From contig JAHLJT010000631.1 of assembly GCA_031308135.1 (NCBI GenBank), positions 160,060,921 to 160,124,920 of the forward strand: a DNA stretch of 64,000 nt, in the 5' to 3' direction. Origin of the DNA: Acheta domesticus. Its lineage: Eukaryota; Arthropoda; Insecta; Orthoptera; Gryllidae. The notes under the pieces were generated by a model that was not told the origin of the DNA, did no database searches, and saw only the letters and a program-made list of their open reading frames with translations. The position numbers were made by a program, and so were the translations under genes. Positions 22,891 to 35,696 of the stretch are shown piece after piece; position 1 is the stretch's first letter, and each line of letters opens with the position of its first letter.

Positions 22891-23131
22891 ACCTGCACAG
22901 CATTTGCACTTTCACTGACCTCAGGAGCTGCGTGCGGGCAACTCGGGTGCAAATGAGAAAATCGATGAAGGGTGGGGATGAGACCCGATCTATTGTGCAT
23001 CCAAACATTTGATTGCAGTACGGCGTCTTATGGAGTATTGCCCTCTCTTTCTATCCAATACAATTTTACATAAGAATCTCTCTTTCTACCGCAAGCTGTG
23101 TTGCCGATTCAGGAAGACCGGGGTTATTCGA
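22891..23131. other. Unassigned spacer left of I-clade LINE
   Basis: No homology was recognised. The sequence ends in CTCGCCCATCTT (23132-23143), the left target duplication of the LINE at 23144-28565; the right side of the same pre-insertion locus resumes at 28566. Confidence 0.5.
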
Positions 23132-23359
23132 CTCGCCCATCTTTTTTTTTTTTTTTAATTTATTTATTTATAAAGGTCGCATCAACCTAAGTGGTTATTA
23201 GCGACCACGTTTACAAAGTAGTAATACAGTATTTCAGTTTACAATAACTAGTATACAAAATTAAATCATTTTATATACATTGGTTTCTTTTAATAATAAT
23301 ATTATATTTTTAATAGTTTCGGTTGAATTTAGATTATATTTAAAATCATAGGTCAGTTT

Positions 23360-24475
23360 TTAAACTTTTCTTCTGTCGTTAGTGTTTGTACATTCCATGA
23401 TTAGGTGACGTACACTGTATGGAGAATTGCAGAAGTTGCAGGTGCTTGGTTGTGTTTTCGTTATTAGGTGACTGTGAGTGAGTCTGCTATGTCCAATTCT
23501 CAATCTTGTGATAACAGTTTCTAGTCTTCTATCAGTACCACAGGTAGGTTGTAATTCGAAGATTGAGTCTCTGATCTGGTGGAGTTGGGTTGGTTTGGAT
23601 TTCAACCATTGGTTATTCCAGTTTTCCTTTATATTGCGTTTTATAATTTTGATGATGTCATTGTGGGATGCTGGGTGAGTTGATGCATCAGGGAGAGAAG
23701 AAGCTGTTTTAGCAGCAGTGTCCGCAGTTTCATTACCAGAAATGTTGACATGGGAGGGAATCCACACGTATGTTAACGTTTTGCCTGAGGAAATAATTTG
23801 TGAGTTCATTGATATTATATCTAAACATATTGGTTCCTTGGTATGTTTGTTCTGGATGGATTCAATGGCGCTTCTTGAGTCAGTAAATATAGTAAAGTGA
23901 GAGTTATTTGATTTTAGGATATCTGCCAGGGCAGATCTGATTGCGTAGACTTCACTGTAGAAAACTGAACTCATGTCTGGTAGTTTGATTAGTTTTGTTT
24001 CATCTGGATATATGATGGCACATCCGGTTCCAGTTGCACTTTTTGATCCATCTGTGTATATATGGATGCTATTTTCATATCTATTAAGTGTTTCGTAGAA
24101 TAAAGATCGATATATTATAGGATTTGTTGTTTGCTTGAGGAATTTTGTCAAAGTTGTATCTATTGAGGGTACATGGAGAAGTTCTAGGGGTTCAGGTAAA
24201 GATTTATATTGATATATTGGTGGAAGATTAGGGATAGTTCTGGATAATATATTATGGATTTGAAGAGATATGGGTTTAGGGTACGATGGTTGTTTATGGA
24301 ATTTGGTAAAGTATTTATGGTCAAAAATAATTTTATTTATTGGGTTTTTAGGATTTGAGGTTACTTTGAGAGCATAGGAAATACTCAATTTTTCTCTTCT
24401 GAAGGATAATGGTTCTTCGTTTGATTCAGCCAGAATGCTACTAATAGGGCTAGTACGAAAAGCTCCAATAGCCAT
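23360..24475 (-). pseudogene. ORF2 RNase H and C-terminal finger
   Basis: The 371-codon frame has RNase H motifs 'IYTDGSKSATGTGCAIIYPD', 'YSEVYAIRSAL', 'IFTDSRSAIESI' and 'IPSHVNISGNETADTAAKTA', so the acidic catalytic set is intact. It is followed by 'LRIGHSRLTHSHLITKT' and the finger 'CNFCNSPYSVRHLIMEC'. A frame change around 24480-24730 separates it from the RT. An RNase H domain after the RT, with a zinc-knuckle ORF1, is why the element is placed in the I clade. Confidence 0.85.
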
Positions 24476-24730
24476 TCTAAGGCAGGAGTTATGAATTGGA
24501 CTTAAGCTATCCAGTACTTTGTCTTTTGCAGAGGAATAGATGACTGATCCATAATCTATTTTAGATCGTATTAATGAACGGTAAGTATTTATTACTATTA
24601 TCTTGTTGGCGCCCCCAGTTTAGGGAAGAAATCATCTTTATTATATTTACTCGTTTGAGACATTCAGCTTTAAGTAATTTAATATGGGTTTTCCAGGTGA
24701 GTTTTTCATCAAAGTAACACCCCAAGATTT

Positions 24731-25932
24731 TCAGTGTGTGAGCTCTTCTGAGTGGCGTGTTTTCAAGAGTGATTTTGAAATTTTTGGTGGGTTTACGGAG
24801 TTTATTAAAAATTGTATACTGGGATTTGCTTTTGATAGTTTAAACCCAGATCTATTGGCCCAATTATTTATCTTCTTCAGAGTTTCTTGTATCATTTCTT
24901 GAGTTGTATTTAGGTTCTTTCCACTGCAGGTAATGGTGATATCATCTGCATAAAGTAATATTTTAATGGGGGAAGGTATAAGTTGAGTAACTTCGTTAAT
25001 TGCAATCAGGAAAAGGGTGGTGCTCAATACAGCTCCTTGTGGTATACCGTTTTGGATTGATGTTTCATCTGATAGGCAGCCATTCATTCGAACTCTGATT
25101 CGACGGTTGGTCATAAAGTTGGAGATGAAATTGAGAAGTTTTCCATTAATACCAATATTTTTTAGTATTGTAAGTATTCGTTCTTTCCATGTCATATCGT
25201 ATGCTTTTTCTATGTCGAGGCAAACTGCTACAAGGTGTTGTTTAGTAATAAAAGCATTACAGATTTCATTATGAATATTACACAGGTGGTCTGTTGTAGA
25301 TCGGTGTTTTAAGAATGCACTTTGATGGGGAGAGATAAAGTTAATTTTTTCCAGATGCCACACCAATCTTTTGTTTATGAGTTTTTCCATTATTTTGCAC
25401 ATAGTAGAAGTAAGTGCAATTGGACGATAGTTTTCTGATTTTCTATTGTCCTTACCTGGCTTTGGGATTGGTATAACAATGGCTGTTTGCCATATTTTTG
25501 GAAAAGAACTATACTTCCATATTTCATTGATAAGTGATGTTAGGTACTTTATTCCGTTGTCAGGGAGTTGTTTCAAAAATATATTAAAGATGTTGTCAGG
25601 TCCAGCTGCAGAATTTTTTGATGACATAAGTACCCTTTTATTTCTTGGTGTTTAAAAGGGTTATCCAATGAAGTATTTATATTGCTACTGGGTTCATTTG
25701 ATTCGACTTTAGTTGGTGTAGTATGAGATTTAATATCAAGGAAATCATTGCTATAATTGTTATCTGAAGAGTTTTTTGAGAAGACTGAGGCCAGTTCATT
25801 AGCGATTTCAGTTGGATCAGTTATGATTTTATCCTCTTTCGTAATTATGGATTTAGGGTAGGGAGGTTTATAAATACCTCTCATTCTTCTTACTTTATCC
25901 CATACTTCTTTTGAGGAAGTGTGTTGAGACAT
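24731..25932 (-). pseudogene. ORF2 reverse transcriptase domain
   Basis: The frame 24731-25627 covers nearly the whole RT. It has 'SENYRPIALTSTMCKIMEKL', 'SAFLKHRSTTDHL', 'VCLDIEKAYD' (catalytic Asp), 'NGIPQGAVLSTTLF' and 'ILLYADDITI' (YADD pair). The preceding segment, 25573-25932, is in another frame, so a frameshift near 25625 separates the linker from the RT. Catalytic residues are all retained. Confidence 0.85.
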
Positions 25933-26419
25933 ACTAGAAATGTAATTAATCCAGGACGATCTTCTTTGCTCTTTGAGAGTTTTACGTGTGATGGCTCTTA
26001 ATCTTTTGAATTCTAGTTCATTGGTAGTATTTGGATGACGTTGTATCTATTGAAGCATTTTTGGATGCATTGAGTGCATTTTGACATTGTTCATTCCACC
26101 ATGGTGTATGTCTTTTGGGTTGGTTACCAGATGATTTGGGTATTGAAAGGTTTGCAGCGTTGATAATAATATTTACAAAATTAGACACTTTTTTGTCAAT
26201 GGTGGTATTCACTTGCTCTAATGTCCATGAATTTTCATTTAGAGTATTATAAATTATCTTACGGTACTTATCCCAGTCTGCTTGGTAGAATTTCCATTTT
26301 GGCTCAACATGAATTTGCTGAGAGATAGCTTGGGAAATGTTATATTGATTGGGATATGGTCACTGCCATATGAGTCATTAAGGGTTGTCCAGTCTGTTGT
26401 ATGAGCAATGCTAACACTA

Positions 26420-26990
26420 CAGAGGGATAGATCAATGGCAGAGAAAGTTTTTGAACTGTTGTTTATATGAGTTACATTGCCAGTGTTTAACAGAACTATG
26501 CTGGGGTCTTCTAGAATTTTTTTCTATTTTTTTCCCTCTTCTACAAAGTTTGTGAGAGCCCCATGAGAGGCTATGGGCATTTAAATCACCAACTATGATA
26601 AAAGGTAAAGGAAGTTGGTTAATAAGCTCAATTATTTCTTGAGTTTGAAAATCATAACTGTTTGGGAGATATAAATTACATATAGTTAAGTAGCCAAGTG
26701 ATAGTAACACCTTTGTTGCCACTGCTTCTAGATTAGTTTGGAGTTGAATCTCTTCATAGAAGATACTATTATGTATGTATGTGGTTACTCCCCCACAAGC
26801 ATAATTGTTGTTTATTCTGTTTTTGAAAACATGGTTGTATTGGTTTATTTTAGCACAGTGGTTATTTTTGAAATTAGTTTCTTGGAGGCAGATAACAGAA
26901 GGGTTAAAATCTGCAATTATTAGTTTTAAGTATTCTAATTGTGAATAATAACTATTAATATTCCATTGAATAATGTTCTCCTCCCATTAA
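26420..26990 (-). pseudogene. ORF2 apurinic-type endonuclease domain
   Basis: Starting just after ORF1, the frame reads 'ENIIQWNINSYYSQLEYLKL', then 'VICLQETNFK' (catalytic Glu) and 'FIIVGDLNAHSLSWGS' (catalytic Asp/Asn), the order of an APE-type LINE endonuclease. An A-rich stretch near 26520 causes a frameshift; the next block ('SDHIPI' type end) continues in another frame. The ORF2 start codon is not clear because no in-frame ATG precedes the QWN block without a shift. Confidence 0.8.
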
Positions 26991-27061
26991 ATTAGTTTTT
27001 ATTATTATAATTGCATGAGATATAACCATTATCCAACTGTGACAATCTTTGTTTATGAAAA

Positions 27062-28345
27062 TTAAATATCCATAATAAAAGTTTCTTCACTTTCACTGCA
27101 GATTGATGATGAGTCTTGGTGAACATTTGTGGTAGTATTGGATAGTTTTTTTGTTATTCTGGTGATTCTATTTTTAATGCTACGTTCATTAAGGTGTGGG
27201 TAGATTTCACGTAAACATTCTATTATTTTAGGTATGTTTTCATGGTATTCTAGTGCAATTTCTTCTACATTAGGGTTACCTTTTGTTTTCTCAAGGAAAC
27301 TTTTCAGTTGTATATAGTTTAGTACATATGGGTTGTTAGTAGATGATAGGATTTCTTTGATAGGTTGTAGATGAGCTTCAAGATTATTTTCAGTTTTATC
27401 AGATGTGTCTTCTATCTTCTGCTTTTTGGTAGTGGGATGTTTTATTGTATTGTCTTTGTTTCCTTTTTGGGCATTTGATTCTTTTTTTGTATCTTCATCA
27501 TTGTTTATGGATGAAGTCCTACTTGATTTTGAATTAGTAGTTGAGAGAGCACGTTTAGAGATTGGGAGTGGAGGAAAGGATGTTTCTGGGGTATTGTGGG
27601 AGTACTTAGTTTCAGGTTGATTTGTGGTAGGATCGTTCTTGACTGGGGAAAGTTCTTGAGCTTGAAAGTTCTTGGTGTTTTGATCATTTTGTGTAATTTG
27701 TTGAGATACTGTTACTTCATTTATGACTAATGGGTTTTCGCTACAGTGTTTGGCGAGGTGGCCTTGCTTCTTGCAGATAAAACAAGCTACGTTATCTGCG
27801 GATGGATAAATCCAGTATTTCGTATTTTCGAATTCAATGCTCATGGATTCTGGAATTTTATTTACATCATTTGGGTTAATATAAACTTGTCTACGGAAAC
27901 TTAAAATATGTGCAAAACCAGGTGCGGAAATTCCAGCTCTGAGGAATGTAATCGATGATTCAAGTTTAATTTGAAGTTTTTCCAATTCTCTTTCTATGAT
28001 TACGTGTGGGATCACAGGACATACGTTCGATAGAATAATTCTTTTGTGTTGAGATATTAATGGTCTGATCTCAAGTTTTTTGTCATTTATTTGTATAGAT
28101 AAGTGGTTTTCAGTAATACTTTTAGTAATGTCTTTTGTTGCTAGGAACATACATATTCGATTTTGTGAAATTCTTGATACAAATCTAATGTTAGATGGAT
28201 TTATCAGTAGTCCGACAGCATTAATATATTCATTAATAGGAACTCCTTCAATTGCATCTATTACGATAGCTTGTTCTTTGGTTGGGAAAATGTCTTTCTT
28301 AGCTGCTGATACGTAACTTTGATTACCTGTTGATGGGGTCGTCAT
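27062..28345 (-). CDS. ORF1 Gag-like protein of I-clade LINE
   Basis: An intact 427-codon frame. The N-terminal half has an RRM-like pattern ('IRFVSRISQNRICMFLATKD'). A single zinc knuckle CX2CX4HX4C follows at residues 188-201 ('CFICKKQGHLAKHC'). The second half is a low-complexity, Ser/Thr/Asn- and charge-rich tail with a basic patch around residue 310 and a final helical region ('EKTKGNPNVEEIALEYHENI'). ORF1 proteins of this type bind element RNA to form the retrotransposition particle. The start ATG lies 220 bases from the inferred 5' end, consistent with a short 5' UTR. It is the only long undamaged transposon frame in the window. Confidence 0.88.
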   Translation of the reverse strand: MTTPSTGNQSYVSAAKKDIFPTKEQAIVIDAIEGVPINEYINAVGLLINPSNIRFVSRISQNRICMFLATKDITKSITENHLSIQINDKKLEIRPLISQHKRIILSNVCPVIPHVIIERELEKLQIKLESSITFLRAGISAPGFAHILSFRRQVYINPNDVNKIPESMSIEFENTKYWIYPSADNVACFICKKQGHLAKHCSENPLVINEVTVSQQITQNDQNTKNFQAQELSPVKNDPTTNQPETKYSHNTPETSFPPLPISKRALSTTNSKSSRTSSINNDEDTKKESNAQKGNKDNTIKHPTTKKQKIEDTSDKTENNLEAHLQPIKEILSSTNNPYVLNYIQLKSFLEKTKGNPNVEEIALEYHENIPKIIECLREIYPHLNERSIKNRITRITKKLSNTTTNVHQDSSSICSESEETFIMDI

Positions 28346-28577
28346 TTTGAGGTTATGTAGAGATGACTCCTGTACTCAGAAGTCGCCTCACACGATCTCA
28401 GGATGTACTGGTTCTTGAGAAAGATTGTTGGTGTGAAACACTTTTGATTTTACCTATTTCACAGTTTAAACACACTTTTTTCACAGACGAAATAAGAACG
28501 AAACTGGTTGCAGACGAGAGCACTCGCGGCATCCACGCACCTTCGACGACGTCCGGTCGACAACTCTCGCCCATCTT

Positions 28578-31320
28578 GTTTCAGGCGCAAATACTTAACA
28601 AGTTCATTCAACGATAGCTTCAGTTGCGGTAATCCTAGACAATTGAGTTTTTTACCACGTATTCCCAGAACTCATATGAATGTGATGGTTATTTTGTAAT
28701 TTAGTTTTATCGTTTAATTTCCATGAAATTAATTATAAATGATAGCCAATGCTTATTTCTACATTTTGACGTCCTTAAATTTTCACTATGCGAGAAACTT
28801 TTTTATTATTGCAGAAAAGCACAAACACTCAGCGGATGAAATAACAAGGGAAGTCCAAATTTTGATATGAGACCAATCACATTTCTGTGTGAATCATGGT
28901 TCTTGAGTTAGACGGTAATAAAAACAATATTTCGTGCGCTCCGAACGAACATTTCATGTCGTTCAGTGATCTTGAATACTTCTCAGCGATTCTCAACAGG
29001 CGATGTGAAAGGAAAAATAGAGTATTTATTTTTGAATTTCACTTATTAAAAACAGTGAAATACATTTAAACATATCTAAAAATGAATTAGAAATTTTGCA
29101 GTTAATAATATTAATGCCAAAGACATTCAACCAGTAGTTGTCGTAGAATGTGCTTTCAAAAGCAAATATGAGATGAATTATTAGCTGAGTGTTCGAAAAG
29201 AATATTATGCATTGTCCGCACAAACCCTTGCAGTATTTGATACCATCCATGTCATCTCACCTTTGTGAATGGACATTTTCCCTTTATTTTACATTAAAAA
29301 AAAGTGGATGTATTCAACGTACAAAATGACTTGGGACTGAAACTTAGCAATAATGACCTTGATATCGATGTTATTCGCGCAAAACAATTCAAGCCTCGTC
29401 AGTATGTGAAGACTAAACAATCTGTTCCAACTGAATTTGGACTTGTTTTGATATTGATATTTCAGTTTTAACTCTCATTTAAAGGTCTGTTTTTTTTAAA
29501 ATGATAATTCTAATAAAAATAACACATCTTTTTATCAAAAGTCTTTAATTTCTAATATTAAGCCATCTATTTAACATGTTTTGAAATTATTTCCGTTCAA
29601 GTGGTATTCTAATTTGCTCCAGGCTTGTAAGTGATACGTAACTGAAGGAAGGGTGAAACTCCCTGCCGAAATTTCATCTTGCTTATGAATAAAATAGTAG
29701 TAAAAATAACTTTGTCCTCTGTGACCTTCACACTCACAGACTGGCGAAACTCTGAGTTGTCCTGGGAAGACAGCTCCCCCTCCTATCGTCCCAGGGAAGA
29801 CAGCTCCCCTTTCGTGGGACATACGGTATTGGAAGCGAGTGCAGCAAACATTCTCAAAATTTCCCCAGCTGGTAGAACACCAAGCAAAACCCACATACTA
29901 TTAAAATTTTGAAGTGTTAGGGAGTATTAGAAATAGTGTATTAGAGACGTTTTGCATCAAGACCTTTCATGACCTCCGCGGTTCCTGCAACAAGCAAAAT
30001 TGCATCAGCAATGCCAAAAACGTTTATCAATCGATGTCAGATTTTATAGCACGTTCCTTCTTTAACGACTGACGGCAAAGGTCATATCCGTTGGTCTCTT
30101 TTTAGTTTCAACGGCACAGTATACTAATTTTACCGAAGTCGTAAACCAATACTATTTTTAAGAAATAGTAGGAAATGGTGTGGCATTTACGATGCTATCA
30201 TCGAAATCAATATTTGATGTAGGCTTCTCATCTCTATTTTTAAGAAACGTGAAAAATAAACTTACATACTGCACTTGGTGTTATTGTTTTGAAACTTTTT
30301 TATTAGAACCCATTATTGTGAAAATTTTGTTTCTAAGCAAAAGTGAAATGTATTTATTTGTTTGTCCCATGTCGAGATAACATTTTCATAGGCTCGTATC
30401 TTTGCAATAATTGTATTTGGATTATTCCACGTATGTGTTCGACCTTGTTGTCTTTCCAAACCTGTCATGTAAACACCCGTTTTTAACCAGCACCCTCTCC
30501 AGGGAGAGGGTGCTGCTCAGACCCTGACGACAGCGGCGAGGCGCGGCGATTTCCGCACTTCGACAGGCTGCAGGTCATGAAAAGTATGAATACTAATTGT
30601 CGCAAAATCACTACTTGCGATGCTTCTGTCTTCAAAAATCAATATTTATGGATTTTAAAAGGTGCTGAACAAGCTGGCAAAATTTCTTGTCAATCCGAGT
30701 ATCAAGCACGGCGAGTGCTGCGTGTAAGCGCTGCTGAGAAGTGACAACGCTGTTCTCCATAAGCTCTGTACTGCAATCAAATGCTTGGACGCTCTATAGG
30801 AGTGGGGACCACCAATCAGAATGCGCCATTCGAAAGATAGCGCGTACATTTAAAGAGCAATCGGCAAGAACATGACGGTCATATACAGTTCAAGTAATAT
30901 TATCTTTTGTATTATATTGCAAATGTTTGTTCTCGGTATATGATAGGGCGAAATATGAAACTACAACGAATTATACATATTAGATTTCGACACCAAGTAT
31001 TATAATTGCTTGTAGGGCTGGAACACAAAGGTGGATATACAGTAGAGCACAGAACGTAAGCAGTGAATTATGACCCTGGTAACTTGAAATACTAGACATA
31101 ATCCATTTAAACAAATGGGCATTTAATTTTGAAGCATGGATCATTATTAGACGCCCAGGCATTCAATCTACGCGCCGCGTCATGATACGTCAGACTTCTC
31201 CCCTCCCCGCAAAGCTTCCTACTCCCCACTACTTGCACTTTCGGCGCTGCCACGGGCAGGCGATCAGCTCCCAAGTGCAGAATGCCCGCGGGAGCAGGCT
31301 TTGTGCAGGTCTGCCTTAAT
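28578..31320. other. Unassigned stretch, small GC-rich patches
   Basis: No gene or transposon domain was recognised in about 2.7 kb. Two GC-rich patches occur, 30485-30560 (with a 26-bp palindrome) and 31160-31320. Open frames such as 29571-29894 (-) have no recognised domain and overlap frames on the other strand. Confidence 0.4.
30489..30514. repeat. 26-bp palindrome with 12-bp arms
   Basis: AGCACCCTCTCC is followed by AG and its exact reverse complement GGAGAGGGTGCT. It lies at the start of a GC-rich patch and has no other copy seen in the window. Confidence 0.85.
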
Positions 31321-31329
31321 CTATCCATT

Positions 31330-32665
31330 ACATAAAAAAAGGTCCAAAAACTGAGGTCAATAATTATAGAGGTATCTCGTTGTTGTCTGTAACATATAAA
31401 ATATTTTCCAAATTACTACTAAATAAGCTTTAACCACAGATCGAATGACAACTTGGTGAGTTCCAGAATGATTTCAGAAGAAATACATCATGTACAGAAC
31501 AAATTCTTAGTCTAAAATTGATATTAAAATTTTATAGCACTAGGCTGAAGAATATCTTTTTCTTTCATCGATTTTCAAAAAGCTTACGAAGCAGTGAATA
31601 TAGTAACAGTTTTTGACACGTTAAAGGAATATCAAGTTGATCAAAAAACTATAAATTTAATAAAACTTACATTAACTAATACGAATTCCAAAGTTAAATT
31701 TCGACGTGAAGTCAGCAAATTCTTCCAAGTAAACACAAGGGAACTGTCTATCACCAATGCTTTTTAATGTGGTTTTGGATTAAGTCATGAGATTTTGGGA
31801 GAAGAATGATTCAGGGGCAAAAATTGGTACAAAGAACAAGAACCTCGAAATTAAATTAGCATTTGCTGACGATGTAGCACTGTTTGCAGAATCTGAAGAA
31901 GAAGATGTTAATCAAATAAATCAATTAAAAGAAACAGCGAAAAAAGTGGGCTTAAGATCTCATTTGATAAAACTGAAATTATGATAAATGAACATAAATA
32001 TCCCAAGAAAATAGTAATACAAATTATGGGAACATCAAGGTTACTGACAGGTTTAAATATCTTGGAGAATTAATTAGCAGAAATGGGACGGATAAATGGA
32101 TATTAAAATCAAAAACACGGAAATTGGAACGATTAAAAATATACATAATAAAATGAATTTGTCTATCAGTGCAAAATTACATTACAGTAAATTGTTAGGC
32201 CAGTCATCTTGTACGTCATGGAAGCTACAAGCGTAACTGGAATAGAAAATTTGTTGAAAATAGAAAACATTTAAGAAGGATTTATCGTCCAAGGGAAACA
32301 CAGGAAAGTTATAGATTTAGATCTGAGAAATTTGTACCTAGTAAAACGCAAAACCTATAAATTTTGATTAGAAAACGACTATTACAGTTCTATGGAAATA
32401 TGGTCCCCATGGACCAATTAAGGTTAAACAAACAAATTTTTTTATAAAATCTGGAACTACAAAGATCAAGGAGGCTATGTCAAAGGAAAGAAGGAAAAAA
32501 TACAAAAATTTAAAATTACTGAACATGACTGTCTTAATCCAAAAGAATATAGAAGCAAAATTTTTACCTCATATTTCGTATCAGTGAAAAGAAGAACAGA
32601 GGAGAACGGACTGCTGAAAGAAGAGCTGCGCAGTCGAACAGGATGAAGGACTTGTGGAGGAGAAA
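31330..32665 (+). pseudogene. RTE-like LINE remnant (RT to 3' tail)
   Basis: Decayed RT motifs appear in order across several frames: 'NNYRGISLLSVTYKIFSKLL' (31355), 'SCTEQILSLKLIL' (31495), a broken 'FIDFQKAYEAV' (31570), 'LAFADDVALFAESEEED' (31855; catalytic FADD) and a tail like 'NRMKDLWRRKG' (32640). Stops and shifts occur throughout, so it is an old copy. It appears to belong to the same broad family as the split copy at 20820-22890. Confidence 0.7.
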
Positions 32666-33895
32666 AGGAAACTATATGAATTGATATTTGCTTGGTTCAC
32701 GTTGACCTTTCTGCGTGTAAAAAAAAAATTAAGAAAGAAATTGATTGATAATCTTAAATTGTTTGGAACACAATCTTTTACAGTGATTTTTCTGAAAAGT
32801 ATATATAATGTGTTAATAAAGACAAAAATGACATTAGTTTCATTGAATAGAGCGGAAAATGTTCTAGAGATTAATTCTGTTTAATTTGTCTAGCTATTAC
32901 GACGAAAAAAGATATATTGAATCCCGAAATTACGAATATATTACAGTCGTACTGTATACCGACGCAGCATGGGTTAAACCAGACCCCTTTATCTAAAAAA
33001 CTATTTCACCTATGAAGCCACAACGTCACTACAGTTGTTTTGATAAATGTGCGTCTCGGCATACAAAATTATATCGAAGTCTGAGATGGTCGCGCGCGAC
33101 ACTGAAAAATTATACACTTGCAATGGAATGACCAACTACAGTGTTTGGATTGCGCAATTTTTTTCATTCTTGTTTTCATTTATTTTTCTATTATCTTCCA
33201 GAGTATTAATATTATATTTAACGTCGTATTAACTTTTTTTACACATTTGCTATTTTGTGTAATTGTACATGAATGAAATGTTATACTGCTTTTCTAAATT
33301 TGGTTAGGATCAGTTTGGTGTGAAGATGATAATATGGAAAGATATCGTGTTATTTATAATAATAAAATGTTAATAACTAAATGAACGGAAATTCGTGATA
33401 AATGATCCGTCAAGTAAATGATCTGTTTGGTGTCTTTCTAAATTCTTTGGATGTTGATTGTACATTAATTATATAAAATTTGTACAAGAAATCATGTGAC
33501 AATGTGAAAATAAAGAAATAATGTCAATAGTGTATACACACATTACATATTCGAAAAGGAAGAGACATTGCAATATCACGAATAAATGTGGTTAATTCGC
33601 TTCCGTTGACAGTGTTATTGAGAACCCAGTATTCTTTTCACTTGTTGAACTCTATTGATACAATTGGTAAAATTGTAGAGTACACCAATTTGGAATGCAA
33701 AAAAATGTAGAAAATGTTGCAATTATACATGACATCGTCTTTTTATGACTTTTTACAACTACATAAATTAGCAATCAACCTTAAATTGTATTAACACAAA
33801 TCTTAATTATAAAGTACACGAGTGTTTCAATGTAAGAAAATGAAAGCAATTAGGCTGTCAACAAGCGATTCCTTCACGAGATTGCCACATCATAT
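32666..33895. other. Unassigned AT-rich stretch
   Basis: Nothing is recognised apart from low-complexity A/T-rich sequence. Small open frames at 32654-32884 and 33047-33232 look like chance frames. Confidence 0.4.
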
Positions 33896-33897
33896 CT

Positions 33898-34530
33898 GTA
33901 ACTAATGGTGCTACAGAATGACACAGACTTTCCCTTATAAGTTTTCTATTTCCTTGGGTCTGGGATAGTATTCGGAATTGACACATACTCGTGCCAGCTG
34001 CCATCTATCGCCGCCCAAAGTACATTTTTTTTGACATTTTCCTAATGTTTCGGTTTCCTAATGGTAGAATGGAAATATTAATTTCAGAATATTAAAGAAT
34101 GCTAAAACCTCGTTCTAAATGGCAATTTTCTTTGAAAAATGTGGAGCCGTTATTAAGAAAATGGCGTTTAAGCGCTAATAAAAAAGCGATATTTGAAGCT
34201 TCTTTTCACAGGCTTCATGTAAAGTATCCCCAAATTTTGAAGAATGTTTTTCAAAATCGCGGCATCTCGAGATGAACCAGATCAACCGGAGAATATTCAT
34301 TTTGGAAGAAATCATACGTATGGTTTAGACGCTAGTGCTGTTTATAGACTGACGGACAGTGGACGGACGGAGAGACGGACGGACGGACGGACGTTTTGAA
34401 AACAACACTTTTTGGGTATAAGGGACCCCAAAACGTGTTTTTCCGTTGAAATCTCGAAATCAATTTTCCGCAGCATTACAGAACTTTCCCTGTACTACGT
34501 ATATACGCACATTTACTAGAAAGTAAACTG
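33898..34530 (+). mobile_element. CTAG-family element, forward, internally shortened
   Basis: It begins CTAATGGTGCTACAGAATG and runs through GCCAGCTGCCATCTATCGCC. Near 34205 it then jumps to the central block (GGCTTCATGTAAAGTATCCC ... CAGCATTACAGAACTTTCCC). About 1 kb of the usual left arm is missing at that jump. A CGGA microsatellite (34365-34395) lies inside. Confidence 0.75.
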
Positions 34531-35696
34531 ACCTAGTAAACTGTGTACGCACCATTATGAAACGAGAGAAGCAAATGAGACGAGTCTGCAGCCTTCGGCT
34601 TCCGCAGTTGTTTTATAACATCTTTTCAGTTGGCGCAACTCAGCGTGTCTCATGCATATGTAAATAACAGTTGGTTTGCCGCTACTTTATGTTGGTATAT
34701 TTCATTTTAAATATTCATGCATTCATCACAACCTGTAACTTCGATAACCTGAAATATGTGGAAACCAGGTGTAGGATGTATATTATAAATATATTTAAAA
34801 TGCAAAGTAGCAAATAGTTAATTTTTAACAGTCTGATTGGCAAGTGTCTGTTGTAGAGAAGATACTGAATTGGAATGCTACGTTTTTTGTGTAAATATTT
34901 GAAACTCGCCGTAAGCGTGCGCCCATTTTCAACTTTGTGAATCATTATCTTATTTATATATAATAATATAAAATACTGGAAGTCAAAAGGTTAGCAAAAT
35001 TTGCATTCTATAAACGTTGAGTTTGCTCAATATTGAATTATACATTTACTGAAAATGAATTTATACTTACAATGGAGTTTAAAAAATTATTTGTAGTAAA
35101 CAATAGTACCGAAAAATGAAGAATAAATGTTCTAATAAAATAATTCTCTAATAAATAATATGTCTTGCGTGTAAATCAAAATATTATGTTGTTGATGAAA
35201 TTAATTTAAAAATTATTATTCGTTGTAAATTTGCATGAAAAAGTAGAATTTGGGATACAATTTTAAATGTTGAAATTGATATTTGCCCTCTCCTATTTAA
35301 ATTTAAAGTTTTTTTAAACAAAATTTTCAGTAATAAATGGCATTTTCGGCTGTCAAAAAATGTTTTGTTTTATTACAAAAAATTGCATGCAAAAACGGAA
35401 TACTCATTGAGTTTCAACTTTACCACAGAAATTTCGCGATCTCAACTTCTGCAACTTATAAAAAAATAGACCTGTGATATACACACTGTAGCCAGAGTTT
35501 CATTTTCCAGATCAATGCAGATTACTTGTTTATTTTCCTTAAGAGAAACGGAATTGATTAAAACATTTACCTTCAAAAACACTTTTTCTTACGTTGTTAA
35601 GAATAAAGTTCAACAAAATCAATGAAAACAGTATTAGTAACACATCGCTTTTACCACTTTGTTAATTCACTAGTTTATGTCACCCTTTGAGTGGCC
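34531..35696. other. Unassigned AT-rich stretch
   Basis: No coding or repeat signature was recognised. It borders the CpG-rich duplicated segment at 35697. Confidence 0.4.

Larger units (their letters stand above)
23144..28565 (-). mobile_element. Near full-length I-clade LINE (5.4 kb)
   Basis: A complete-looking element on the minus strand: 5' UTR (28565-28346), ORF1 (28345-27062), ORF2 with endonuclease, RT and RNase H (about 26990-23360), 3' UTR, and a T-run at 23144-23156 that is its poly(A). The 12-bp duplication CTCGCCCATCTT occurs at 23132-23143 and 28566-28577. The full length and clear duplication suggest a fairly young insertion, but ORF2 now has several frameshifts. Confidence 0.88.

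Noticed and set aside
29571..29894. 107-codon minus-strand frame
   Set aside because: No domain and no homology pattern; contains an internal GAVFPG duplication from a local repeat and overlaps a plus-strand frame.
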